Assembly (NCBI RefSeq): GCF_041080655.1
Contig: NZ_CP163525.1
Location: forward strand, 496,001 to 560,000
Length of the DNA: 64,000 nucleotides
Reading direction: 5' to 3'
From: Streptomyces sp. CG4
Lineage (GTDB): Bacteria; Actinomycetota; Actinomycetes; Streptomycetales; Streptomycetaceae
Part shown: positions 17,121 to 28,158 of the stretch, piece by piece
Position numbering within the stretch: the first letter of the stretch is position 1
Layout of the letters: the number at the start of each line of letters is the position of its first letter
Program-made: the position numbers and the translations under genes
Notes under the pieces: generated by a model
Seen by the model: only the letters and a program-made list of their open reading frames with translations
Database searches by the model: none
What the model was told of the DNA's origin: nothing

Positions 17121-18458
17121 CTACGAGCTGCTGCCCTCGCACACCGACCAGATCTCCCGCAGCAGGACGGGGTAGTCCTCGCCGTACGTGGCGATGCCCG
17201 CGAACACCGCGTCCAGAGCCGCCTGCAGCGGGTCGCGTTCGGCGGCGCCGAGCAGTGCGGGGAGGGCCATGTGTGGTTGGGAGAAGGGCAAGGAGGGGTC
17301 CGGCTCGCCGATCGTGACCCTCAGGGTGTATTCCGTCTTTCTGGTGGGCTCTCCCATGGACTCGGGGGTCGGCGGCTCGGCCGGCGTCGTCGACGCCTGC
17401 ACGCACTCGGCCGCGGGGCTCACGACCAGCTCGGTCGGATCGGACACAGGAATCGGCAGGTACACCTCCTCCCAGGGGCGCGGCCTCTCGAAGGGCGGGC
17501 GCTCGGGCGGCACGGCCCGGCGGACGGTCCGATCCGGGACACGCGGGTCGGCGTCGAGGGCTTGCCACACATGGTCCTCGTCGTCCAGCGGCGGCGGCAG
17601 CGGCCGTCCCTCGGTGACGGCGGTGAGTCCCGCGGCGATCCAGTCCAGCTCCGTCAGCCCCGCCGCCTCACACGCGCGGCGCGCGGCAAGCAGGGCCACC
17701 GCCCGCTGGGTGGCGGGGCCGACCGCGTCTATGGCGTGCACGAGCGCCGCGTCGAAGCGGAGCAGTCCGTGTACATTGCCGTCGACCTCGCGCAGCGCTT
17801 GGCTCGGTGACCGCCCGCCCCACTCCCAGCGTTCATAGGCCAGCTCGCGCTCTCTTTGCGCCTCCTCCTCCGCGAGGCGTGCCTGGCACAGGACCTCGGC
17901 GCGTTCAGCCGGTGTGGGAGGCGGTGGCAGCCGGCGGGCGTAGTCGTGCCAGTACTCCGCAATCGCCGAGGTCTGTTTCACGACCCGGTCCGGCGCGGGC
18001 GGCGACGGCCAGAACTGGAGGAGATAGCAGTCCAGTTGTGGCTCGCCGTCCAGTCGGGTGTCCTCCTGATCCGCCGCGTCCATGCCCTTGGCGCAGTAGC
18101 GGACCCGGTAATCGGTCTGTTCCAGATCCAGCTCCCACGAGCCGTCGCCTCCCCACAGCACGAACGCGGTACTGTCCGAGACGGGGCGGAAGGACACCTC
18201 CACGACGTCCTCCCAGCTGGGATCCAAGGGCGGAGCCTCGTCGTGCACTTCGGCCGTGAAACCTACGTCGCCCGTGTGCAGCCCGGTGGAAAGCCACAGG
18301 GTTCCGGGAATCGCCGCCCCGCACAGCCCGGAGGACTGGCCGGCGAACGCCTCCGCGAGGTCCGGGCCGTAGCTGTCCGGATCGCTCTCGACATACATCT
18401 GACCGTAGCTGACGGGGACTTCTCCCTCGACCGGCCTGCGCACCATCATTACCCCCAT
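17121..18458 (-). CDS. Uncharacterised 445-aa protein
   Basis: An acidic, soluble, Pro/Glu-rich protein of 445 aa that I do not recognise by family. Residues 15-175 look like a beta-rich domain (SYGQMYVESDPDSYGPDLAE, GDVGFTAEVHDE, VSDSTAFVLWGGDGSWELDL, YLLQFWPSPPAPDRVVKQ). About 185-275 is helical with AERAEVLCQARLAEEEAQRE. The rest is Pro-rich with an Ala/Leu-rich C-terminal helix. No signal peptide. Starts at ATG 18458 or ATG 18449. Normal codon bias along the whole length supports a real gene. Its C-terminal end abuts the truncated MFS gene with only 50 nt between. Confidence 0.7.
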   Translation of the reverse strand: MGVMMVRRPVEGEVPVSYGQMYVESDPDSYGPDLAEAFAGQSSGLCGAAIPGTLWLSTGLHTGDVGFTAEVHDEAPPLDPSWEDVVEVSFRPVSDSTAFVLWGGDGSWELDLEQTDYRVRYCAKGMDAADQEDTRLDGEPQLDCYLLQFWPSPPAPDRVVKQTSAIAEYWHDYARRLPPPPTPAERAEVLCQARLAEEEAQRERELAYERWEWGGRSPSQALREVDGNVHGLLRFDAALVHAIDAVGPATQRAVALLAARRACEAAGLTELDWIAAGLTAVTEGRPLPPPLDDEDHVWQALDADPRVPDRTVRRAVPPERPPFERPRPWEEVYLPIPVSDPTELVVSPAAECVQASTTPAEPPTPESMGEPTRKTEYTLRVTIGEPDPSLPFSQPHMALPALLGAAERDPLQAALDAVFAGIATYGEDYPVLLREIWSVCEGSSS

Positions 18459-18899
18459 CGCCTCCCGAACCGGGCCATGCTCCGCACCCTACGGCCCGCC
18501 ACTGACAACGCCCCGGTCCACGTACATCACCGAGCTCACACCTGGTCGGCGCCGCCGGGGAGTGCGGGTGGAGCGGGGACTCTGGCGTCGTCCGACCTGC
18601 CCGAGCGGCGGCACGGGGACCCCATGAGGAATGGCGAAGGTGGACGGCGGTGTGCAGGCGACGGACGCCTCCAGTCCACCAATCCGCCCACCCGTCGGTC
18701 CGCCCACCTGTGCGTCCGCCCGCCAAGTCAGCCAGCCCGCCTCCGCCGAGGGCGCCGACCTGGTCCTCCCCCGTCGCGCTGCGACAGAGCCGACAACGCC
18801 GCTTGCCCCACTCCTCGCACGGCGTGGGTTTCACCCCCGGGGTGGAGAGCATTTCCACCCGTGGGTGCGTGCTTTCCGGGGCGCTCGTGGGCCACCGTG
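18459..18899. other. Gene-free stretch
   Basis: No supportable gene on either strand. A short low-complexity patch of repeated TCCGCCC(A/G)CC units lies at about 18680-18725. Short Cys-containing reading frames are present but lack codon bias and start signals. Confidence 0.4.
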
Positions 18900-19215
18900 G
18901 ATGGTGACATCGCCGAAGGTGAGGAGTGTGCGCGATGGCTCTCCCAGTCTGCTCTCCGTCCTGGGAATCCTTTGCTGGGTCGGGTACGAGGTGTTGCGCC
19001 GTGCCGGCGACCTTGATCGTGACAGCGCTGCTGACGGCCGCCTGTGTCTGGCGCATCAGCACCGACGAGCGACTGCTCATAGCCGCGTTCGGCCTCGCGT
19101 ACACGGACCACCGCGGCAGAACGAACCGCCTGGTGCCCTTCGTCTTCTGGCAAGACGCCGTGTCCCATGCCCCTCGCCCGGAAAGTCGAGGTCCGTTCGC
19201 CGCCAGTGTTCCTCG
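18900..19215 (+). pseudogene. Isoprenylcysteine methyltransferase-like protein, remnant
   Basis: Two frames carry pieces resembling the membrane ICMT family. LLSVLGILCWVGYEVLRR (about 18945-19000) looks like a first helix. After a frame change comes ATLIVTALLTAACVWRISTD, followed by ERLLIAAFGLAYTDHRGRTNRLVPFVF (about 19005-19150), which has the family C-terminal pattern EE/DERLL...FG..Y..Y..RT.RLVP. The expected central helices are missing, so this seems to be an internally deleted, frameshifted remnant. Family assignment rests mainly on the C-terminal motif. Confidence 0.5.
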
Positions 19216-19238
19216 GGCCTCGGCGGTGAGATGGACGC

Positions 19239-19988
19239 ATGACTTCACAGGCAAACCTGAGGGACAAGAAGGCCCTCGTCACCGGTGGCAGCCGGGGCAT
19301 CGGTGCGGCGACGGCGTTGCGCCTGGCGCAGGAGGGCGCAGACGTGTCCGTGACCTATGTGCACGGGAAGGAGGCTGCAGAGGAGGTGGTGCGGGCGGTG
19401 GAGGCACTGGGGCGGCGGGCGGTCGCGCTGCGCGCCGACGCCGCGGACGCCGAGGAAGCGGTGGGTGCGGTGAGCCGTGCGGCCGAGGCACTCGGGGGCC
19501 TGGACATCCTCGTGAACAACGCGGCCGTCGGACTGATGCAGCCCTTGGAGAACCTGTCGCTCGCCGACGTGGACCACCTGATCGCCGTGAACGTACGGGG
19601 GATGTTCCTGGCCGCCCAGGCCGCAGCGGCGCTGATGGCGCCCGGCGGACGGATCATCACCGTCGGCAGTTGCGTCACCCACCACACGCCGGGCCCCGGC
19701 GCCACGCTCTACGCGATGAGCAAGTCGGCGGTCGTCGGGCTGACGAAAGCTTTGGCCCGGGAGCTGGGCGGGCGCGGGATCACGGCGAACATCGTGCATC
19801 CGGGTCCGACCGACACCGACATGAACCCCGCGGACGGTCCCTTCGCGTCCGACCAGGCGGCCATGACCGCCCTGGGCCGCTACGGAACGGCCGAGGAGGT
19901 GGCAGCCACGGTGGCTCATCTCGCCGGACCGGACGCGGTGTATGTGACGGGTGCGGAACTTTCGGTGGACGGGGGGTACGCCGCATGA
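19239..19988 (+). CDS. Short-chain dehydrogenase/reductase (FabG-like)
   Basis: A 249-aa classical SDR. The NAD(P) motif TGGSRGIG lies at 15-22, NNAA at 93-96, and the catalytic S144, Y158 and K162 in the YxxxK arrangement (YAMSK). The C-terminal DGGYAA is usual for this group. GGTGAG lies 8 nt before ATG 19239. The substrate cannot be read from sequence; similar proteins are annotated as 3-oxoacyl-ACP reductases or sugar dehydrogenases. It stands alone, after the ICMT-like remnant. Confidence 0.9.
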   Translation: MTSQANLRDKKALVTGGSRGIGAATALRLAQEGADVSVTYVHGKEAAEEVVRAVEALGRRAVALRADAADAEEAVGAVSRAAEALGGLDILVNNAAVGLMQPLENLSLADVDHLIAVNVRGMFLAAQAAAALMAPGGRIITVGSCVTHHTPGPGATLYAMSKSAVVGLTKALARELGGRGITANIVHPGPTDTDMNPADGPFASDQAAMTALGRYGTAEEVAATVAHLAGPDAVYVTGAELSVDGGYAA

Positions 19989-20123
19989 GTGTGCGGTGCG
20001 CGATGTGAGCGCGTCGCGGCCGCGGTCGCGGGGCGCGTCCTCGTCCCTCCCTCTCCCTGACCGGCACGAGCGGCGCCAGGGCCCCGTCGCTCACGTGCAG
20101 GGGGGTACGCCGAGGAAGGCGCG

Positions 20124-20179
20124 GTTTCGCCGCACCGGCGGATGGCTCGCGTTTCGCCGCGCACCGGCGGGTCGCTCGC
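20124..20179. repeat. 27/28-bp direct tandem duplication
   Basis: Two adjacent near-identical units, each starting GTTTCGCCGC and ending GCTCGC (20124-20150 and 20151-20179), within the 296-bp gene-free gap between the SDR and the YdeI-like gene. It is not at a stop codon. Confidence 0.6.
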
Positions 20180-20284
20180 CGGTGCGGCCCCGGCACGGCC
20201 CGTGGGTGCTCGGCGGAAGCGGCTCCGTCTCCTGATCGGACCCGCCGCCGGGACGGATTGACCGCGTCACCGGCGTGGGTTTTG

Positions 20285-20884
20285 ATGAGGCACATGTCAG
20301 GTGATGCACCGAACGGGGCCGATCCGGTTCTGGCCTTCGCCGCGCAGGAGGCGTGGGAGATGTGGCTGGAGGAGCATCATGCGGACGTGCGTGGTGTGTG
20401 GCTGAAGATCCCGAAGAAGGACTCCGGAATCGACGGCGTCGACTACGCCGGAGCGCTGGAGTCGGCGCTCTGCTTCGGCTGGATCGACGGGCAGAAGAAG
20501 AAGCTGGACGAGCGGTACTGGCTGCAGCGGTTCACCCCGCGTCGGCCGAGGAGCAAGTGGTCGAAGGTGAACCGGCAGAAGGCCACCGAACTCGCGGAGC
20601 AGGGCCGGATGCGACCGGCCGGCCTGCGGGAGGTGGAGAAGGCCAAGGCGGACGGGCGCTGGGAGGCGGCGTACGCCAATCAGCGCACGGCCACGGTCCC
20701 CGACGACCTCCGAGCGGCTCTCGACGCTTCTCCGACTGCGGCCGACTTCTTCGCCGCGCTCGACAGCCGCAACCGCTATGCGATCCTCTACCGGATCCAG
20801 GACGCCAAGAAGCCGCAGACCCGTGCGGCGCGGATCGAGAAGTTCGTCGGCATGCTCGCCGCGCACCAGAAGATCTACCCCTGA
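20285..20884 (+). CDS. YdeI/OmpD-associated family protein
   Basis: A 199-aa soluble protein of the YdeI/OmpD-associated family. N-terminal module: AFAAQEAWEMWLEEHHADVR, VWLKIPKK and the hallmark YAGALESALCFGWIDGQKKK. A basic middle RFTPRRPRSKWSKVN precedes the C-terminal helical module (AALDSRNRYAILYRIQDAKK, TRAARIEKFVGMLAAHQ). The family is linked to resistance against antimicrobial peptides/polymyxin in some bacteria, but its biochemical role is not settled. Two ATGs (20285, 20294) are possible; both have weak ribosome binding sites. Likely monocistronic. Confidence 0.88.
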   Translation: MRHMSGDAPNGADPVLAFAAQEAWEMWLEEHHADVRGVWLKIPKKDSGIDGVDYAGALESALCFGWIDGQKKKLDERYWLQRFTPRRPRSKWSKVNRQKATELAEQGRMRPAGLREVEKAKADGRWEAAYANQRTATVPDDLRAALDASPTAADFFAALDSRNRYAILYRIQDAKKPQTRAARIEKFVGMLAAHQKIYP

Positions 20885-20918
20885 TCTCCGACGCTGAGGC
20901 CAGGTTCACCGAGGGCAC

Positions 20919-20949
20919 TTGCTTGAAGTGCACTTGAACGATCTACGTT
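20919..20949 (+). promoter_or_regulatory. MerR-type promoter of the MerR/aldo-keto reductase operon
   Basis: TTGCTT (20919-20924) and TACGTT (20944-20949) are separated by 19 bp. Centred between them is the palindrome AAGTGCACTT (20926-20935) flanked by TTG and GAA. The predicted start of transcription falls at or next to ATG 20957, implying a leaderless mRNA. Confidence 0.7.
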
Positions 20950-20956
20950 GATCCAC

Positions 20957-21421
20957 ATGACGGTGATCGACAGCACCCCCGTGCACTCCTCGCCCGTGGA
21001 CTCCTGTACGTCCGCCGAGTCGGCGCGGCCTCGGCCCGACGGCCAGGGCCGGTACACGATCAGTGAGGTCGCGGCGTTCACGGGACTCCGCCCGCACACG
21101 CTGCGCTGGTACGAGCAGATCGGCCTGATGGCACAGGTGGAGCGCTCGCACACCGGCCAACGGCGGTTCGACGACCGGGATCTGGAGTGGCTCGACTGTG
21201 TAACCAAGCTGCGGCTGACCGGTATGCCGGTCGCGGAGATGGTGCGCTACGCCGAGATGGTCCGCCGAGGGCCGGAGACCTACGGCGAACGGCAGCGGAT
21301 GCTGGAGCAGACCCGGCGCGAAGTCCTCGCACGGATCGCGGAGTTGCACGACACCCTCACCCTGCTGGACAGCAAGATCGACTTCTACGCGGGCGCCGGC
21401 CAGGCGTCGGAAATGGCCTGA
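20957..21421 (+). CDS. MerR family transcriptional regulator
   Basis: A 154-aa regulator. After a disordered 30-residue N-terminus there is a MerR winged helix (about 33-100; YTISEVAAFTGLRPHTLRWY, then HTGQRRFDDRDLEWL) and an antiparallel dimerisation helix (ERQRMLEQTRREVLARIAEL) without the cysteines of metal-sensing members. ATG 20957 fits the predicted transcription start; a TTG at 20948 is an alternative. It ends 8 nt before the aldo/keto reductase gene. MerR plus AKR pairs with this layout are frequent in Streptomyces, and the regulator presumably controls the operon through the palindromic promoter. Confidence 0.9.
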   Translation: MTVIDSTPVHSSPVDSCTSAESARPRPDGQGRYTISEVAAFTGLRPHTLRWYEQIGLMAQVERSHTGQRRFDDRDLEWLDCVTKLRLTGMPVAEMVRYAEMVRRGPETYGERQRMLEQTRREVLARIAELHDTLTLLDSKIDFYAGAGQASEMA

Positions 21422-21429
21422 GCGTCATC

Positions 21430-22461
21430 ATGGGCAACACCATCGAACAGATCCGCAAGGTCGAGCTGGGCACCGGCGGCCCCCTGGTCGGCGTCCAGGG
21501 CTTCGGCTCCATGGGCATCAGCGCCGCCTATGGGCAGACGGACGACGTCGCGGCCCGGGACACTCTGGAGGCAACGGTCGAGGCGGGTGTCACCCTGATC
21601 GACACAGCCGATATGTACGGCGTCGGCGCCAACGAGGAGTTCCTCGCGCCGTTCGTGGCCGCGCACCGCGACGAGATCACCCTGGCCACCAAGTTCGGCA
21701 TCGAATACCGAGCGGACGACCCGAGCTACCGTGCCATCCGCAACGATCCCGGCTACATCAAGACGGCCGTCGAGGCGAGTCTGCGCCGTCTGGACGTCGA
21801 GGTCATCGACCTCTATTACATGCACCGCCGCGACCCCGGGATCCCGCTGGCCGAGTCGGTCGGCGCCATGGCCGAGCTGGTGCGGGAGGGCAAGGTCAAG
21901 CACCTCGGCCTGAGCGAGGTCACCGGTGCCGAACTGCGCGAGGCGCACGCCGTGCACCCCATCGCCGCCGTGCAGACGGAGTGGTCGCTGTTCAGCCGGG
22001 ACGTGGAGCACAGTGTCGTGGGCGCGGCCGCCGACCTCGGTGTCGCGTTCGTACCGTACTCGCCGCTCGGCCGGGGGTTTCTGACCGGCTCCTTCTCCGA
22101 CGCGGACAAGGAGCTGTCCGCAAGCGACTTCCGCAAGCTACTGCCGCGTTACACCGGTGACAACGCCAAGGCGAACACCGCGCTCCTCGCCCCGGTGCAA
22201 GAGATCGCGGCCGAGCGCGGGGCTACCACGGCGCAGATCGCACTGGCCTGGCTGCATCAGCGTGCCGAGGTGCGCGGTCTGACCGTGGTGCCGATCCCCG
22301 GGACCCGAAAGCGCAGCCGCCTGCTGGAGAACGCCGGGGCCACCCGGATCACGCTGAGCGCCGACGAGTTGGCCGTGCTGGAGCCTATCGCCGGGCAGGT
22401 GGCGGGCGCGCGCTATGCGGACATGTCTCTGACCTCCGCGGCCCGGGAGTCCGATGCATAG
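21430..22461 (+). CDS. Aldo/keto reductase
   Basis: A 343-aa NADPH-dependent aldo/keto reductase with a TIM-barrel fold. The catalytic tetrad is complete: D58, Y63 (DTADMYG), K88 (TKFG) and H132 (YYMHRRD). The cofactor-binding end VVPIPGTRKRSRLLENAGAT is typical of the YakC/AKR13 group. ATG 21430 lies 8 nt after the MerR stop, so the two are co-transcribed; a longer in-frame start inside merR is unlikely. Substrate unknown; such enzymes reduce reactive aldehydes. Confidence 0.92.
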   Translation: MGNTIEQIRKVELGTGGPLVGVQGFGSMGISAAYGQTDDVAARDTLEATVEAGVTLIDTADMYGVGANEEFLAPFVAAHRDEITLATKFGIEYRADDPSYRAIRNDPGYIKTAVEASLRRLDVEVIDLYYMHRRDPGIPLAESVGAMAELVREGKVKHLGLSEVTGAELREAHAVHPIAAVQTEWSLFSRDVEHSVVGAAADLGVAFVPYSPLGRGFLTGSFSDADKELSASDFRKLLPRYTGDNAKANTALLAPVQEIAAERGATTAQIALAWLHQRAEVRGLTVVPIPGTRKRSRLLENAGATRITLSADELAVLEPIAGQVAGARYADMSLTSAARESDA

Positions 22462-22470
22462 GTCGCGGCC

Positions 22471-22700
22471 ATGGAGCGAAGGTTGGAGGCCGGTATCAGG
22501 GGTACCGGCAAGTCCACGCTCGCTCGCAGTGTGAGCGGTCTGTTGGACCTCCCTGCCACCAGGCGCCGCGAGATCGAGCATCGCACCCGCGATCCCCGCT
22601 CGACACCATCCCGCTGCCAGCGTCCCGACGCCACCGGCGCCCTGCTGACCACCCTCGACACGGCCGGGGGAAGCCGCTCACAGTCGAGGCCCTGTCCTCC
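22471..22700 (+). other. Possible P-loop ATPase/kinase remnant
   Basis: A plus-strand segment reads GIRGTGKSTLARSVSGLLDL, which has a Walker A (GxxGTGKS) followed by a typical kinase helix. The similarity then fades (RDPRSTPSRCQRPDATGALL) and no intact protein can be built. This may be a degraded kinase/AAA gene fragment. Evidence is thin. Confidence 0.2.
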
Positions 22701-22713
22701 GACACGCCCTTCC

Positions 22714-23530
22714 TCACCGCTCGCTCGGGTCCGTCGCCGCGACCCTCGGGGCGTGCCAGGCGGCGAGGGCCCGGGCGAGATCGCGGCCGGGTACCGTCCC
22801 CACAGAGACGGGTAGCGGCTGCTCCAGATCGCTGAACTCGTCGTAGTGGACGCCCGCGGCGGCCGTCAGCCGTCCCGGTGCCGGTTCGTGGCGGGCGCGC
22901 GCCTCGTGGTCGGCGTCGCCGGTGCGGGGACCAAGCACGAGGTGGCCGCCGGCGTGGGCGTAGGCGGCGAGCCAGTCGAGGGTGTCGTCGTGGGCGAGAC
23001 AGAGCGCCGGGACGACGAGGAGCGGGTGCCGGCGTGCGGCCTCCTCGGGCGCCAGGCCCTCGCGTTCCCCTCTCAGGTCGTGCAGTTGGCGGGCGTGGAC
23101 CATCCGGACCTGATGTCCGGACTCGAAGGCGCCGCCGTAGAAAGGGTCGAGGATACGGTGGTAGGCGGAGGCGGTCGGATCGGGCTCGCCGTCGGCGGTC
23201 GCGAGCGGCGGGTACTTTGGCATCAGCCACCTGCTGGGTGTGGAGTGGACGATCGTGAGGTCGGCGTCCGGTACGAGACCGGCGACAAGTGACCCCGTCC
23301 GGTCGAACTCGGCGGCCGGCCGGGTGAGTTCGGCCTAAGTGCGGCCGGTGCGTCCGGCGTGCGGGAGGACGCCGCCCCAGTAAGGAGCAGGCCGTCCTGC
23401 CATGTGTTCCTCGGTGTGGGTGACGACGGCGGACTGGACCTGCTCCTTGGATCCGAAGCGCTTCAGCACTGCGGCCTTCGAGCCCACCTCCCGGTCCTTG
23501 TGCCGGTCCTTGTGCCCGCCGGCGCTTCAC
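22714..23530 (-). pseudogene. GH42 beta-galactosidase, C-terminal relic
   Basis: On the minus strand one frame carries the trimerisation-like and C-terminal domains of a family 42 beta-galactosidase: PYWGGVLPHAGRTGRT, LTIVHSTPSRWLMPKYPPLA, AYHRILDPFYGGAFESGHQV, HPLLVVPALCLAHDD and HAGGHLVLGPRTGDADHEAR. An in-frame TAG (about 23333-23336) sits where the family has a Tyr codon. Near the end, LEQPLPVSVGTVPGRDLARA joins two sequences that are normally about 80 residues apart, indicating an internal deletion. The TIM-barrel catalytic domain is gone. Confidence 0.7.
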
Positions 23531-23589
23531 GCCGCGTCCAGTGCCGAGGTGTCGTAGCCGTTGAGGGTGGGCGGGCCGGCGGGCTTGTG

Positions 23590-25017
23590 TCAGACGGCGG
23601 CTCGGACCCCCAGGTGGCGCAGCGCGGCGGACGCGGCTCCGGCGCCGCACATGCCGTGCGCGCCAGGGCCGGGCGGGGTCGCCGCCGAGCACAGGAACAC
23701 ACCGGGCAGACCGGTCGAGTACGGATCGAAGGTCGGGCGGGGGCCCAGGAGGAGCTGAGGTGTCGTCCGAGCGCCGGTGATGATGTCACCGTCGGCGAAG
23801 TTGGGGTTGGCGGTGGCGAACGCGGCGGGCCGGGTCGCCTGTCGGCCCACGATGCGGTCGCGGACGCCCGGGGCGAACCGTTCCAGCTGACGGAGTATCG
23901 CCTCGGTCGCGTCCGCGTCGTAGCCGTGCGGGACGTGGGCGTAGGTGTACACGGGATGGACGTCGCCCACCGAGCGGGAGGGGTCGGCCAGATACTGCTG
24001 GCCGACCAGCACGAAGGGCCGCTCGGGCATACGTCCGGCCACGACGTCCCGTTCCACGCGGACCACCTCGGCCAGCGGGCCGCCGAGGTGCACCGTGCCG
24101 GCTCGTCGCGCGTGCTCGTTGGTCCAGGGCACGCCGCCTTCGACGGCCAGGTCGAGCTTGAAGGCGGCGGGCGCGCGGCGGAAGCGCTGGTAGGCGCGGC
24201 GGACCCGGGCCGGGAGCCGGTCTCCGTAGAGGGCGGCGACCTGGCCGGGGTCGAGGTCGAGGAGGGTGACGTCGGCGGGCGGGAGCTGCCGGGGGTCGGT
24301 GACGCGGACGCCAGTGTGAAGGGTGCCGCCGTGCTTGCGCAGCACGGTTTCCATGCTGCGGGCGATGGCCTGTGAGCCGCCTTCGGCCACGGCCCAGCCG
24401 GCGGCGTGTCCCGCGGTGAGGATGCCGAGCCCGCAGGCCGAGGTGAACGGGCGCGAGAGCGGACGGAAGGCGTGCGCCGCGACGCCCGCCCACAGGGCTC
24501 GCGCCTGCGGGGTGGTGAAGAGACGGGCGAGGGCGGTGGCGGGAAGGGTGGCCGGCAGCCCGAAGCGGGCGAGCAGCAGCGGGTGCGCGGGGATCCGCAG
24601 CACGGGGCCCATCACCTCGCGCGCCAGCGCGTCCCAGCGCCGTACCGGGGTGGCGAAGAGGGCTCGATACCGGTCGCCGTCGGGCCCGAGCATGCGCGCG
24701 GTGTCCTCGACGGAACGCAGCAGTACCCCGGCGCTGCCGTCGTCCAGCGGGTGGACGCAGTCGATGTCCGCCGTCAGCCAGCGCAGGCCGTGTTGTTCGA
24801 GGCCAAGAGCGCGCAGTGCCGGCGAGGTGACGGCCGTGGGATGGATGGCCGAGCAGTGGTCGTGCAGGAGTCCGGGCAGGAGTGCTTCGTGGCTGCGGGT
24901 GCCGCCGCCGACCTCGTCCGCCGCTTCCAGGAGCGTGACGTGCAGTCCTGCCTTGGCGAGCAGGGCGGCGGCAGCGAGCCCGTTGGGACCACCGCCGACC
25001 ACCACCGCGGACGTCAT
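23590..25017 (-). CDS. FAD-dependent oxidoreductase, phytoene desaturase-like
   Basis: A 475-aa flavoprotein of the amine oxidase/CrtI superfamily. The N-terminal dinucleotide motif VVVGGGPNGLAAAALLAKAG (5-24) is followed by EAADEVGGGTRS. A central region has AEGGSQAIARSMETVLRKHG, with the GG typical of desaturase/retinol saturase-like proteins. The C-terminal FAD contact is LPGVFLCSAATPPGPGAHGM. Length is normal (480-530 for the family). This subgroup (NAD(P)/FAD-dependent, COG1233) has few characterised members; carotenoid or lipid substrates are possible. No carotenoid genes are nearby. ATG 25017; intact on codon bias. Confidence 0.88.
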   Translation of the reverse strand: MTSAVVVGGGPNGLAAAALLAKAGLHVTLLEAADEVGGGTRSHEALLPGLLHDHCSAIHPTAVTSPALRALGLEQHGLRWLTADIDCVHPLDDGSAGVLLRSVEDTARMLGPDGDRYRALFATPVRRWDALAREVMGPVLRIPAHPLLLARFGLPATLPATALARLFTTPQARALWAGVAAHAFRPLSRPFTSACGLGILTAGHAAGWAVAEGGSQAIARSMETVLRKHGGTLHTGVRVTDPRQLPPADVTLLDLDPGQVAALYGDRLPARVRRAYQRFRRAPAAFKLDLAVEGGVPWTNEHARRAGTVHLGGPLAEVVRVERDVVAGRMPERPFVLVGQQYLADPSRSVGDVHPVYTYAHVPHGYDADATEAILRQLERFAPGVRDRIVGRQATRPAAFATANPNFADGDIITGARTTPQLLLGPRPTFDPYSTGLPGVFLCSAATPPGPGAHGMCGAGAASAALRHLGVRAAV

Positions 25018-25278
25018 CGGGTGCCCCTCGGCGTGACCGTGTACAAGGCGGTGCGAGGTGGCGTCATCCGTCTCATGGGTACGAGTGTGCCGGTGAACAG
25101 GCCCGCCTTCCCAGCGGATTGGTCAGGCGCCGGCCCCGGACGGTGCCGGCGCGCATGACCGTATGTCCCTCCCTGTCTTCAGCACTGGGGTCGTTTCCCG
25201 TGGTTGGCGGCATGGTTGCGCCGCGACTTCTTCTTCCGGCGTCGCTTCGAGGACATCACAACCTCCAGAGTCGATCCG

Positions 25279-25491
25279 TCAGCTCTGCTCTCGGTCGGTC
25301 TCGGTCTGTTCCTCCTCGCGCTGGGGCCCGGAGTCCTCCCATTTCCCGACCGGCGATCCCGTCTCCCGTCGGTCGTCGCGGGTGCGTTCGTCGCGTTCTG
25401 TCGCGTCGGGCCGGCGCGGCGTACCCCGGCCGTGGCCGGTGTCCGGGTCTCCCTCGACCCGCTTGTCGGACTTGCGGTGATGATGCGCCAT
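25279..25491 (-). CDS. Small hydrophilic protein downstream of the Hsp100 gene
   Basis: A 70-aa, highly charged, probably disordered protein beginning MAHHHRKSDKRVEGDPDTGH and ending in a Glu/Gln-rich tail (REEEQTETDREQS). Despite its low complexity it looks real: its ATG 25491 has a near-perfect ribosome binding site GGAGGA at ideal spacing, and it starts only 11 nt after the stop codon of the Hsp100 gene, implying co-transcription. No recognised domain. Its role may be as adaptor or stress protein, a guess from context only. Confidence 0.6.
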   Translation of the reverse strand: MAHHHRKSDKRVEGDPDTGHGRGTPRRPDATERDERTRDDRRETGSPVGKWEDSGPQREEEQTETDREQS

Positions 25492-25502
25492 GGGGTCCTC
25501 CG

Positions 25503-28031
<2,529 letters not shown>

Positions 28032-28158
28032 GACAGCTCCTGGACGCGGGGCCGGTGGTCCGCGAGGGTCCTTGTTCCGAGGGTCCGTAATCACTGAACC
28101 CCGCTGGACACAGCACCGCAAACGGAGAACACGCACCGCCGATACCGGTAACGCTGAG

